DNA from: Chrysomallon squamiferum
Taxonomy: Eukaryota > Mollusca > Gastropoda > Neomphalida > Peltospiridae
Reading direction: 5' to 3'
Length of the DNA: 64,000 bases
Assembly (NCBI GenBank): GCA_012295275.1
Contig: CM022665.1
Coordinates: 22,203,502 to 22,267,501, forward strand
Under the pieces are notes generated by a model. The model did no database searches. It saw only the letters and a list, made by a program, of their open reading frames with translations, and was not told where the DNA came from. The position numbers and the translations under genes were made by a program. Shown here piece by piece: positions 51,399 through 64,000 of this stretch (positions are counted from its first letter, which is position 1; every line of letters begins with the position of its first letter).

Positions 51399-51400
51399 CT
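51300..51400. repeat. Adjacent T, A and T homopolymer runs
   Basis: Twelve T, about 23 A, then about 50 T with single C interruptions. The T-A-T order could form a hairpin, or it may reflect sequencing uncertainty. Confidence 0.9.
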
Positions 51401-51795
51401 CCCTTCTTCAAAACAACAAAAATTCTTGTGCCTGATCGTTCGGGTCCACCTGTCTTCTTCACAGATTCAATTTGTCAGGTTAGAAAAATATCATTTCGCA
51501 GGCAAAAGTCTTTAGATTTTCAAAGAGATTAACGATCAGTTACAAATGAGTTCTGTGAGAAACGGAGACAGCCGCTGCAAGAGGGGCACAAGTGACTTTA
51601 TAGAAACACATTGACAAATTGGCCTGGCTTGATTCGCACTGAGTGGCTAGGAAAGAAATTGGAATTTAGAAATCACCAGAAAATGTTCACACCGCGTGAC
51701 TGGCTGTGAGCGAGTTGGGTGAATTTCAAAATTATTTTCTAATGAACTGGTTGTGATTTTTTTTGGAAATATATTTCTTATTGACTTTGCTGAGG

Positions 51796-51831
<36 letters not shown>

Positions 51832-52180
51832 ATAAGTATACTTATTATAATAAGGGTTTTCTTTATATCTGTACGTGTGTGTGTATCTGTGTGGGTGTGT
51901 CTATGTGTGTATGTATGTATGTATGTACATATGTACATGTATACATCTATATATGAATGTATGTATGTATGTATGTGTGTGTGTGTATATGTGTGTGTAT
52001 ATATGTGTGTGTGTGTATTGTTTTTATTTATTTATTTATTTATTATTGCTGTTGTTGTTGATGATGATTAATGATGATGGTGATTTTCATGATTAATTTA
52101 TTTGTGATTTTTGAGAACATTTAAAATTTAGTTTGTAGCTTAATTAATATGTCGCACATATTAGTCAGATACTCTGTAAA

Positions 52181-53974
52181 TAAGTAACACAGTAAGTAAG
52201 TGTGTCAGTTACTTGGTAAAACTGGTCCATCCTCACTGACACGGTCATTTCACTGCCGAGACAGTGCAGAGACTATTTTTAGAACAATCACGTGCAGCGT
52301 ATCAAAGAAAAAATCTGTACTTATCCAGAAAATTAGCTGCCCTGTCTCATAACAGTCTGTTCATATCGAGACGTACATCTTTTTTCTCCCTCATGAGGAC
52401 GTGTCGCAGCCAATCAAATCTTTATTAATACGGACAACGTCACGGGGTGCAGCTGACAAAAACGAGCCAATCAAGAGATGCGATGCTTGGTGTAATTGGC
52501 AACATCTGACAAATCAACAAGTGTGAATGGTGAAACGGGTAAGCGGGACAGATAGGCGGAGCTATCCTCATTTTGGGCGGGGAATGGTTAACGCTTTCCA
52601 GTTTGTGCCGAAAGTTTTTTTTTTTTTTTTTTTTTTTTCTTTTTGTAGTTTATTCTATATCCTTTTACTGTACTTTTTTCTTTCTTTTTTTCTTTGCTTG
52701 TGATTTTAATTTTCCTTACTTCTAATTTGTATTCATTTATTTTTCTTTATTTTAAAATATTATAATTATGTTTGTGTTTCTGTCAAAGATCAAACTTCAT
52801 CTCAGTAGTATAGAATCATTTCAGCTACGTACGAAATAACAATAATTTTGCCATGAGATTGTAAAAGTCATACACAGTTCGAAATATTCCTGTCAAGCTT
52901 ACCCCTGCTGGACCTGTTAAGGGTTTTTTGTTTGTGTGTGTGTGTGTATCTGTGTTTTGCTTTACCTGTTGTTTTGATAAATAATCACTTTTTGAAGAAA
53001 AAATAAAATATATATAAATAAATAAAAAAATTAATTAACGAAAAGTGTAATTTAGAGTGAAAATAATGAATAACGAAAAGAATAAAAGCCACTATTAAAA
53101 GATTTCACATTTATATTTCCATTAATTTAAATGTATATTTAACTGATATTTAATCATAATTTAAGGCATACAAAATGATATGCATATATATATGCACACT
53201 ACAGTCTGCCCAAATTCTGATTTTTAAAAGAAATTGTTTCTAAATATAATAAAATTACTCGCCTATCAACAAATATATACATACATACATACATACACAC
53301 ACATATAAATAATATCATTAAGAATATTTCCGACATATAAAATTTTATTAAAATAAATTAAGCCAATGGAAAAAAAATTAATATTGTAATAACTAGAAAT
53401 TATCATGTGTTGTCTTTTGTCTATGTATTTATAAATTTCTAGGACAGATCTTCACGATTCCTTGATATATGAAATCATAAAGTCAACTTTCAGATGGAAA
53501 CTTTAGAAGACTTAGGCTCTTAGACGATCTGGGCCTGCATAAGGGAAATACGGGTCCAGATTCTCAAGAATATGATTTACACATGATAAGAGTTGACAGG
53601 TATGCAGCGGTCATTTTATGCTATTTCAAATCTACGGGTTGTGCACTTAGAAAAAAAAAAAAAAATATCAAGAAAGAAATAATGTTTGACGACAGTTCAA
53701 CATGCTGTTTAAATAGAATGTTATATTTGTCAGAAATAATTTGGAAATAACATTCTTTTGTATATAGCAAATACATACTTTATTTGCATCGTACCAATAG
53801 TTCTCAAGCTTTTTAATGGGCCTTATTTTTTATTAAACTGTTTGTTTGTTGAAGCTTAATTTTTTTGCTTTTATTGTTTTATTTACTTATTTATTTATTT
53901 TTGTTTTATTTCTATTTTTTTATTTTTTTATCTCATACGGTTTTATTTTATTAGTTATATGTTTAATTTTTTTA

Positions 53975-54005
<31 letters not shown>

Positions 54006-55746
54006 ATTATTTTTAATATAAATGGTCTTTTTAGAAAGAATTGTGGGAAAGAATAAATTTATATTAATATCACAATCTATCATTTGAAAAAACAATCATA
54101 TACGTTATACAATTTAGAAGTGCAATAACATCATGAACAATTCGTTAGTTCGCTGTTCAGTTGTATTTTCTAAGAACATTTACTTCAACATTTTACTTTG
54201 GTATTTTCTTGTGATTCAGTTGCAGAATTTCGTGTCTTCATAACATTAAAGAACTACGTCCGAAATTAAACATTTAAACTATTTTTGAATTACAGGAATT
54301 ATTATTCCGTTATCATATACCGAAGAGAGAGAAAAAAAAAATTATATACTGAAGATATTAACAACAGTAACATAAAACGTTTTATTGCTGCAATGAAGGA
54401 ACTTATGTTAAGTTTGATTAAGTTCTACAAATTATACATTACGAAATCCAAGATGTGAAATCATTTTCTTAATTAATAAAGAAATGTAATTAAGAAAAAC
54501 CTCTATATCTTTCCTTATCTGTTTACTTATTTATTTATTATCCTCTTCATTATCATCATCATCAGTTAATTTATTTATGATCTTCTTCATTATTATCATC
54601 ATCAATTAAATTATTTGTTATCTTCTTCATTATCATCATATTTATTTATTTGTTTATTTATTATTGTTGCTGTTTCTGGAACGATTTTATCATCTTTTTG
54701 TTCTGAGATATGATTTTTCAATAAGATTTTAAAATTATTAGAATTTCAACAACCCGAAAAAAAAAAACCCACAAAACCACAGCTAATTTAACGTTTCTTT
54801 TCACTATCGACGCTTCAACATCATCTTCTTCTCGTTGTATCTTCCTCCATCGGGTTCGGTCGCTCCAGTTCATTTTTGTGACGGTATCTCGGTACAAACG
54901 AATAAGATAAGCCCGTGTAATTTAGTAGTCATAAACTAACGGCTGGGGTGATAGAGTAATAAACAAGCCAGATATGTACATATAGGAGGGGATATCCCGC
55001 GTGTCAGGGAGATACCTACTTGATCTACTGTGCTGTGGTGTCTGCTTCTAACATACGTTGTTTTATACAGTCCGTCTTCACCCCAATGTATTACGTGACA
55101 TCTGTCTTTTTTATCTCCCCATCTTTTTCTTTTCTTTTTTTTTTTTTTCTTGTCGTTCTTCTATTTTTCTTCAATTTCTTTTCTCTTCTTCTATTTTTTT
55201 TTTTTCTTTTCAGTTTTTTTTTTTTTTATCCTTTTTTTAACTTTTTATTTATTTATTTATTTATATTTCACATTTTTTTATCGTGGTAATGGATATATCT
55301 GGTATCCTAATCAGTCAAAAGCATGCTGTTATCAAAATGATGAGTTACGTTATGTTATTTGCTGCGGCTTTTGAGAATGCAGAAACTTTCAAGTTTTGAA
55401 AACTGAACTATAAATCTCTCTAAAAATTAAATCAAAGAGTTTATTTTTATATACTGGTTATTCAAGAAATGAATTTTAATTGTTTTGTTTGTCTTGCTGC
55501 TTGCTGTGAAAATTTGTAAGAAAACGCTCTCAGACATGCACTCGCCATCTCTCACTCTGTCTGTCTTCCTTCCCCTCATTCTTCTTTTCTCTTCTTTCTC
55601 TCTCTCCGTCGCTCTTTTTCTCACTGTATCTGTCACACATATAAAAACAAACATTCAGTTTCTTTCTTTCACTTTTTCTAAAACCATTTGAATTTTATAT
55701 ATATTTGTCTTATTGTGCATGTTAATATTTCCATTTACCTTTTCTT

Positions 55747-55781
<35 letters not shown>

Positions 55782-57590
55782 ATTTTATTTTATTTTATTT
55801 TATTTTATTACATTTTTATTTTTTACTTTTTTCTGGCTTAACCTTTAGAAAAACTAAGTCAATGAAATGACGTTATCAAATATTCTGAAAGTGGAGAAGA
55901 TACATATAATTATAATAAGCACTTTGAGTATATATTAACTAAATAAAACATTTGGCTGAAGAAAAAAAATTTCCTCTAAATTAATCACTTTTTGTTCGAA
56001 TAATTCTGCTGGTTTATGTGCGAATACATGTATTTCTACTCATACTATTTCCATTTTATTCCTGTATGTTGCAGACTGCATCTTCATATCAGTTCTGTAT
56101 AAATTCCTTTTCATTTGGTTTCCACCTGTTGTTCACCTTAGATTCAGATTTCAGATTTTACCAGTTATATACATAATATTAAATCATAATTCATTTCGTT
56201 TCTTATATATTGCAGATTCAGTTCTGTTCTGTATTAATTCAATACATAATCCTACAACATTAACGCTGTCATATAAAGCAAATCAGACCTTATTTTATAA
56301 TGCTAATCATTTTCCAGGCAGTCAGGATTAACTTTGTTCTCGTTTTAGATTCATTTAACATCTTCTCCGTCCATAAAACCTACTATCTATCCATAGCGTG
56401 TTATAACTTTCACGTGTTATGTCAACAAAGACATTTTTCTTACCTCACAGCAATAACTTGCTTGCTTCAGGGCTGGGTGAGACATTCCTCAGGGCAGATT
56501 CAACCCCCGCGGGAGGCGGGATATGATACCCACCTCAATAAAACCCAGCGGTGAGAAAACGAAGGGCTGTTAAGTGGTTTGTATGACAAGACTCTAATTG
56601 AAGTTGTTATTAACGTAGTACTCAGTCTGATATACTTGTAAAATAATTAGCACGACGTTGACTAATGGTTAAACTGAATGTCTGAGCGATTATTGAAATA
56701 ATATTATCTACACTCTAAGTAAAATGTATTACACTGTGTAGCTTTAAATACAGAGACAAGAATATTACAGTAAGTCTAATTACGACAAGATGATCTTCTA
56801 GCGAAAAATATAATGATAAATATCTTTAGGTTGTTACTTTTTTTTGAATTAAGGAAAAAAATATATAAAAATAATAATGAGAATAAAATAGAAAGAATTA
56901 TTTTTGTTGCAATTTGTTTTTGATACTGAATTCGTATTTATTTTATAGAAATTATTTGTTGAGTCACAGTAATAATATGTATGGAACAGGAGGTATACGA
57001 GTTTCTGAGTTTGCAGAAATTTATTTTCATTTTCTCTCCATTTGACAAATGGTTTATTCATCAGCATTTATCAAGTGTTTCCTAAAGAAAATTAACTTAG
57101 TTATTTGTTATATTATATTTAATTTGCTGGTTATAAAATATAAATAATATACATTATAACGTTTATCCAGTTCTCGAATTGTGTTATTATATGCTATTTT
57201 GTTTATTATTAATTGCTTTAGATATTTTCTTTTATATTGTAATGAATCCAAGATTTCAGAAAAGACATCATAATCACTGCATTTAAAGATTAAAGATTTT
57301 TCTTTTCTTATGAAGTTTTATATATTTATCTTCAACTTTTTTCTCTCTGTAATGAATATTCATATTAAAAATAATTATATTTATCGTTATTTATTAATTA
57401 ATGTGTCTAAAAATCTTATATAATACATTTCAAAGATGAGCGATTAGCTTATTACAGAACGTTTATTTGTTTTACTTTACTAATATAATTATATCCATTG
57501 TCATTACATGGAATCATTAGAAAAATCTTTCCTGTTCAAGTCTCTTTTATTTCAATTAAATTAATTTCTCGGTAACAATCGGATACACCT
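52181..57590. other. Non-coding stretch with one GC-richer island at its start
   Basis: Apart from 52187-52605 and smaller islands at 53450-53640, 54780-55020 and 56440-56580, the sequence is AT-rich with T runs (52617-52639, about 55136-55230) and (TG)n at about 55750-55778. No coding gene is supported. Confidence 0.5.
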
Positions 57591-59048
57591 GTTGTCGACT
57601 CGTTTCAGTTCGCTGAACGTGCACAGGTCACTGGAGACGAATCAATGGCGGCCACCTGCCTGCAGACGACACAGTCAGAGCGAGGGATCACAGAACATCC
57701 GGGCACTCTTGTAACCCCTCGACGCATATTTGTCGAGGAGATCACTTCCATTAAGATGCCGACAAGTGATTCCTGATTGACGTCGTAGACTTACTGTTAC
57801 TTACAAACTGCCAATAAAGAGATAAAGTTCTGTCTGACAAATGTGATACATCCGTTTTTTAACCCACGCCCGCGGTAAGGTAATTCTAAAACGGGGCTTG
57901 CGAGTATCAAGTAATAGATTTTTCACAGATCACCTTTTTGATACTAGCGTACTGTAATGTGATACAAATATAATAATTAGGTTTCTGAGCATGACATATT
58001 TCATCACAATGTCTTTGCTGCAAGTATAATTTAATTATGGTTATCTAGATTTAAAATCCCTTTTGTAGTGGGATGAACTCAACCCACATATTAAAATGAG
58101 TTATACAAATGTCGGTCGACTGCCGACTCTGTTTTTACCATCTTTTTATTAGAATGAAATTATAATTAAAACTACGTTTGTCATATAACCTAGTTCAAAA
58201 ATAGCCTTGAAAAAATTAATTTTAATTTAAACTAAGCCTTCATTAATTTTCAGTGATTAAATTCACAATAATTTTTGGATTTAGAGAAAATAAGAATCCA
58301 AAGCATAGCAAAAATACTGATGGCATTATTAAAATACTATCCAGAGAATTCTGAAATGGACTTTACACTACATTTTTAATTTCAAGTGCCCAAAATATCG
58401 GTCAAACAAAATAATGTTATGTATTCTCGTATCTCTTAATTATATGTAATTCACGTTTTTGTTTCATTATTACTATTATTACTGTCATTTGAATGATTTT
58501 TTTTTTTTTTTTTTTTAATGAAAAGACATATGTAACATTACCTCCCTGAAAGTAACTGATAAATATAAATTATTTCATCATGCCTACCTAATGTTTCTCT
58601 GGACTATTTAAAAAATACCGATGAAAACCACAAACCTGAGCTAACCAGTGATGTGTCGTTGACAGATGATGAAGGCGATGAAGTCAACTTTTCATCTCTG
58701 GGCTGTGTAATTTTAACCCTGCATTTGTCAGCTGACCTCTGTATTCGACATATTTAACCGTATTATGTGAATATTTGAGGGTTTTTCAATTTGTCGATTT
58801 GTCGGCTCAGTTAAAATCTTCTAGAAACATTCCTGAATGATTGTTTTATGTTAAATTAATTGATTTAAATGTAATTTAGACTATAGTACATAATTTTTAA
58901 CCTCCTGAAAAATATTTTTATATTTAAATCATGTTATACTAATAAATTATCATGTTAATAATTTTGACATGGAAATGAATTTTTTTCCCCATTCCATACA
59001 TTGCTCTGAAAACTGTTTATCAAAAGCAATGGTACATTGCTCAGTCAG

Positions 59049-59051
<3 letters not shown>

Positions 59052-59135
<84 letters not shown>
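59052..59135. repeat. (CT)n microsatellite
   Basis: An 84-bp CT tract. Confidence 0.98.
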
Positions 59136-59137
<2 letters not shown>

Positions 59138-62100
59138 TTAACTCTAAATTTTCCCTTCTTTCTTCGGTTTCTTTTCCCTTCATATATTCTCGATTTTCCT
59201 TGCAGAGACGAATTGATATTGCTTTTTCAGAACTCATGAGCAATTGGCTTACTTCGACAAAATCTATTTCTTATGCCTAGAGAAGACATACTTCATTAAA
59301 TAAAAAACTGTTTGCTGACACTCGTACATGTAGATAAATTGCAGCTCTGCATAACAGATAAAGGTTCAAACTATGCAGATGAATTATCCAAAAGAAAAAT
59401 GTTTTCCCATACTTGACAATGCTAAACTTATAAAAACCTCAAACATTTTTCATTTTAGTCTAACTTTATACAAGAATTATGTATTCATGCTTGTACATAT
59501 GTATTTGTGGACGTATTTCAGTGATGGAACTAGGGGCACGCTGAAATCCGTTAGGCTGAGGTTGGGAAGGAGAGGGTTAGACGCTGTAAGTCCCTCCGTG
59601 AACATTTTCTTTTAATTTGAATATACAATTTGATAGCAGAAAAAGTACTGACGTATCTATTCTCTGCATTAATTCGGCATAATTTCTTATTCATTAAGGT
59701 CATATGAAAAAATATTAATTAATTAAGGAAAGATTACGTGTTTGATTTTTGATCAGATATCTTAATATATGTGTTGTTTGTGAGAGCTCATTAAACTATG
59801 CAAGTATAACTCTAGAAAATAAACAAATTACTAGAAACCTAACAACTGCTAGCTAATAAACGACTCTGATTCTAGACTAGTTCAGAAACTGGACAACAGT
59901 TAAAACTATCGACATAGGGGACCACAACCGCCCTCCTTTCCATTTCCATAAATGATGTACTTTGTAGTGTAAAAATGCACATTACACTCTGTCACTCTAA
60001 TCTCTATTTGTCTGTGTCTCTGTCTGTTTCTCTCTCTCCCCTGCCATTTTTTATGTAAGTACAGAAACCAAGCACGTATGACAATGCAACTTAAACCTAT
60101 AACACCACCATCTTCAGAATATTTTTTTATCTTTAAGGATTTTACATGATACATCCATATACAAAAACAGCTATATTTTATTCTCAAATTACTGTAGAGT
60201 TCTATTTATATTTTGTTATGCCAATGCAAACAAAAATAAAGAAAATAATTTCGCATGCAGACGTCAACACTGACAAAAAAAAAATAGAAATAAAAATAAA
60301 AATAAAGAAAGGTATTACTCCACTATAGACAAAAACAAAAGAAAGTATCACTCCAGTATCAACAACAAGAAAATAATTCCTCGAAACCAGACAAAAATAA
60401 ATTACTTCAATACAGTCAAAATTAAAGAAAAGAATTACTCATATTGTTTCCAAGACAGGCATAAAAAAGAAAGAATTACTCATGATGTAGCTAATACAGA
60501 CAGAAATACAGAATTATTCGTGCTAACGCACACAGAAATAACGAAAAGAAGTACTTGTGCTGTAGCCGGTACAGACAAAAATAAAGAAAGGAATTACTCG
60601 TGCTGTAAATCACTTTGGCATTCTGGGATCACATGCGATAGAACGTGTTGTTTGTTTACTCGCTGTAATACACCGTTACTTGGTTGATTGCCCATAATAC
60701 TTGCCACTAGCCTCTCTGTCGTGAGTCGCAAACCAGTCTGGGATTATGAAGCGGATACATCAACAAACGATCCTTTGATCTCTATCACGGTTTCGAATCC
60801 ATGCAAAACATATCAGTTTCCGTGTTTGACAGATATGGCCCAAATGTGCATTAAAGTGAAACAAATGATGAGAACACAACGGCAATGAGCAAAACAATTA
60901 CAACGCAAACGGCAGAACGAAACCATGTGAATATCCGTTCTAATGGCTTAGAGAAAAAGCAGAACGACGGTGTTTAAATACGACGCTTTTGCTTTAGATC
61001 ACTAGAGAATGTTTTACTGCGGGCTGATTGCTACTGTGAACAAAAAATAATGATCAGCGGTTTATTGATGAGAACAGAAAACAAATCAGGAATAATCTCA
61101 CGCTTTCTTAGTCAACTGCTTTAAGTGTTTGATTCGACAAATTCAGAATAATAATTATAATGTAGCAGTAAAGAATTACTTGTATGACATACTGGTTTAA
61201 TATTAGTCAAATCAGTTTAAAAATCTGAAACAGTTCGGGTGTATGTTTAAAGCTTTGTTATAAACTTAGAAACTGTTACAAAAAAAACAAAACAAAAAAG
61301 AACCTTTTTTCATGAATAAATTCATGTTTAAAATATTAATAATAAGTTGTAATTTGTTAATTATTTATTGAACTGATAAAAATAAGCAGTACAAACCCCC
61401 CACACCCACACACACACAGAAGACACAGATACAGATCAACATGTTCAACTTTAATTGTATCTGTTTGTTTATCTCTCATTCATTCTTCCCTGTTTGTATC
61501 GTTCTATCTGCCTTTTCATTCTTGCACTCTTTTTCTCTATCTCTCATTTCTTTCTTTCTTTGTAACTTGCTCTGTTATTCAGTAATAAAGACAGCAATTC
61601 AAAATACATTTATTACGCTGCCAAAATCAAAATAGTGTCTTACAAAACACTGGGACAATCAGTTTCCCTTTAACTCGTTTATATCATCAAACAACGTCTC
61701 CGAACCTCACAGTCCGAAACACTTTTCATGTCAGTAATTGATCAAGTATGGAGTATTTCTACTGCACGTAACACTAAAGTGAATGCAGATTCCGGAATGG
61801 AACATAAACTCGGAAAAGGTCCCGAGAGAGAAAGACGAAAGCCGAATGAGCGGTTTCGAGATCGTGTTGGCGATGGTGGTTTTCTCATCAGCAGAAGCAA
61901 GCGGTCACATCACAGGCAAATAAACAGCTCATTTTCACATGTCTCAAGACTTAAGTTGAACAAACCGAAACCAGATCAGTCCACACGTTTTCGTCAAACG
62001 TATATTTCCATCACTAACCAATTACGCTACGCAAGTCATCACCAGTTTGATGGATTTGAGGAAAGTGAAGCGGAAAAATGTTCTAAAAAAAAAAAAAAAA

Positions 62101-62310
62101 AAAAATGTTCAAAGTTTATTCCTTAACTGAGAAACGAATAAACCTTTTGGATATCTGTGTTGAATACAAATTCGTTTTTCAAAATGTATTTAATTTTGTA
62201 AATTTCTAAAATTTGTATTTGTTCCATATTTTGCTTCTTTTTTTTTAAATTTACTTTATTTTATTATTATTTTCATTTTATTTATTTTTTTTTTTTTTTA
62301 TTTATTAATA

Positions 62311-62360
<50 letters not shown>

Positions 62361-62447
62361 TGAACTTCTTTAAAATATATTTTTTATTAAAACAATAATA
62401 TTATTTGATATATGTGGCTCACTTCTCTATAATTGTAATGTGTTTGT

Positions 62448-62448
<1 letters not shown>

Positions 62449-62537
<89 letters not shown>
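62449..62537. repeat. (GA)n microsatellite
   Basis: An 89-bp GA tract. Confidence 0.98.
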
Positions 62538-62539
<2 letters not shown>

Positions 62540-64000
62540 TACTTTGTTTGTCTGTACCTATCTGCTAACATTTCAATCGCAGTACACAGGATGACAATAT
62601 TTTATTTCAACGATTTTTTAAAATTAATTCATAGCTATAACTGACTTCTTATAACACCAATAAAACTTTTTCTGTTCTCAGAAACTAGTTCGATCAAATG
62701 AAATAAATTACATACGTTTTGCAAATCTGTTATCATTTGATACCTCAGTCTGAATAGAGTTTTTGACATTGTTTATTTAATATCTTTAACAGCTGACAAC
62801 TGCCTTGTTAATTAACATTTTTTAATTTCTTTATTGTGTTCACATTTTATTATTATTATCACTATTATTATTATTATTAATATAATAATTATTATTATTT
62901 TAAAATTATTAGTAGTACTTTTTTTTCCAATCTTTTTCTGATAAGATCTTTTCATCTTATTTTGAAAATGAAAAGCAAGTAAAATAACTTATATTCACAT
63001 TAACAGTCAACCGTGAAGTTGACCATGGCTCATTAACGGAGGGAAAGCGTTCAGTTGTTTTTAGATTCGTTTTAAGCATAACACAAACGTTCCTCACCTA
63101 ATTAATCAGTCTTGAAGAAATAAAATAAAAAATAAAAACTAACAGTCTCCTGTACAACAATAATACAAACAGCAACATCAGCAGCTACAGCAACAACAAC
63201 GACGACGACAACGATGATGATGATGATGACAATAATATTAAAATGATATTGATAATCTTGATAAAAACAACAAAAATAATACTATAACAACAAAAACAAA
63301 TAATAATATTAATAATAATAATAATAATAAATATTTGCTTAAAATTATTTTTATTGTATTGTTAATATTCATTGTTGTTACTGTTGACGTTGTGGCTGCT
63401 GCTATTGTTTCTAAATGTCTTAATTTTATTTATTTATTTATTTATTATCCAGTTATTTAATAATTTTATAAATTTTATTTTATTTAGTTAATTTATTTAA
63501 TCATTGTTCTTTAAACCAATATAAATATAAATATTTGATTTAAAAAAAACAACAAAAAAACCCCCAACATTTTCTCCGTGATTTTCTTTGTTTTTTCCAC
63601 AACAAAACAAAGAAATATATATATATATATAAAAGAAACGTGTAAAAGAAAGCACCCCAGAACCTTGTCAATCAAAACACACGTTCAAACCAAAAAATAC
63701 GGTAACGACAAACGCTATTTTAATTCTATATTTTTTCTCTCACGACATACATAAATAAACCTCAAACTAACACAAACCAAGAACGTTTGTACTGAACCAT
63801 GTAATTTGTTACATCTTCTTTTCTAAATTAAGGTTGCCGTGTACTTAGCTGTTTCTTTTTCCTTAACATAATAATAATAATAATAATAATAATAATCCCT
63901 AATAACCATATTATCTTAAGTTAAAATTCTGAACTCTTAACTCTTGTAAATCATCGTGTTTTCTCAAAGTTCTCTCGGTACATACACGTGAAGTTCGTAT

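Larger units (their letters stand above)
57591..64000. other. Non-coding stretch, no supported gene
   Basis: Islands lie at 57595-57860, 58620-58770, 60600-61130 and 61660-62080. Microsatellites are (CT)n 59052-59135, (GA)n 62449-62537, (TTA)n about 62310-62360 and AAT near the end (63870-63895). An open frame of 132 codons at 61728-62126 ends in lysines from a poly(A) tract and has no recognisable domain. Confidence 0.5.

Overview
This is eukaryotic, AT-rich genomic DNA. It has spliceosomal introns with GT..AG ends, no operons, and dense microsatellites: (GA)n and (CT)n tracts up to about 130 bp, (TAA)n, (CTA)n, (ATGT)n, and long poly(A)/poly(T). The gene content (copine, classical-type cadherin repeats, a CARD-coiled-coil protein), the short introns (about 0.1-1.9 kb) and the microsatellite style suggest an invertebrate metazoan, most likely a lophotrochozoan such as a mollusc. 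The phylum is an inference.

Layout, left to right. All recognised genes are on the minus strand. (1) 0.7-12.9 kb: a complete or nearly complete copine. Fifteen coding exons with matching phases were reconstructed (590 residues: C2A, C2B, vWA/copine domain), plus a weaker candidate last exon and a 5' non-coding exon. (2) 13.9-23.2 kb: a complete 12-exon gene for a 712-residue single-pass cadherin with a signal peptide, about five EC repeats, a Thr-rich stalk, one TM helix and a short tail. Every exon phase closes and the summed CDS is 2139 nt. (3) 20.4-37.1 kb: a mosaic of segmental duplications. Block A (the 5' part of the intact cadherin) is copied nearly entirely as block B (29.4-33.1 kb) and partly as block C (25.7-26.8 kb). 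Block D carries an intronless CARD-coiled-coil gene and exists twice: D1 (frameshifted) and D2 (intact, 300 aa). The order is A - spacer - C - D1 - B - spacer - D2. The B and C copies keep open cadherin exons with intact splice sites and lie upstream of the complete gene on the same strand, so they could act as alternative first-exon/EC1 cassettes. (4) 37.1-64 kb: no convincing protein-coding gene. This part holds microsatellites, AT-rich DNA and several GC-richer islands with transcription-factor-like motifs, plus two weak plus-strand exon candidates.

The most unusual features are the duplicated N-terminal cadherin cassettes interleaved with CARD genes, and two places where a tandem repeat has grown across a cadherin exon-intron junction, so the real 5' splice site is followed by an array of donor-like copies. 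One of these is a 1-kb array of about 40 units. Homology calls rest on reading the translated sequence; no database search was run.
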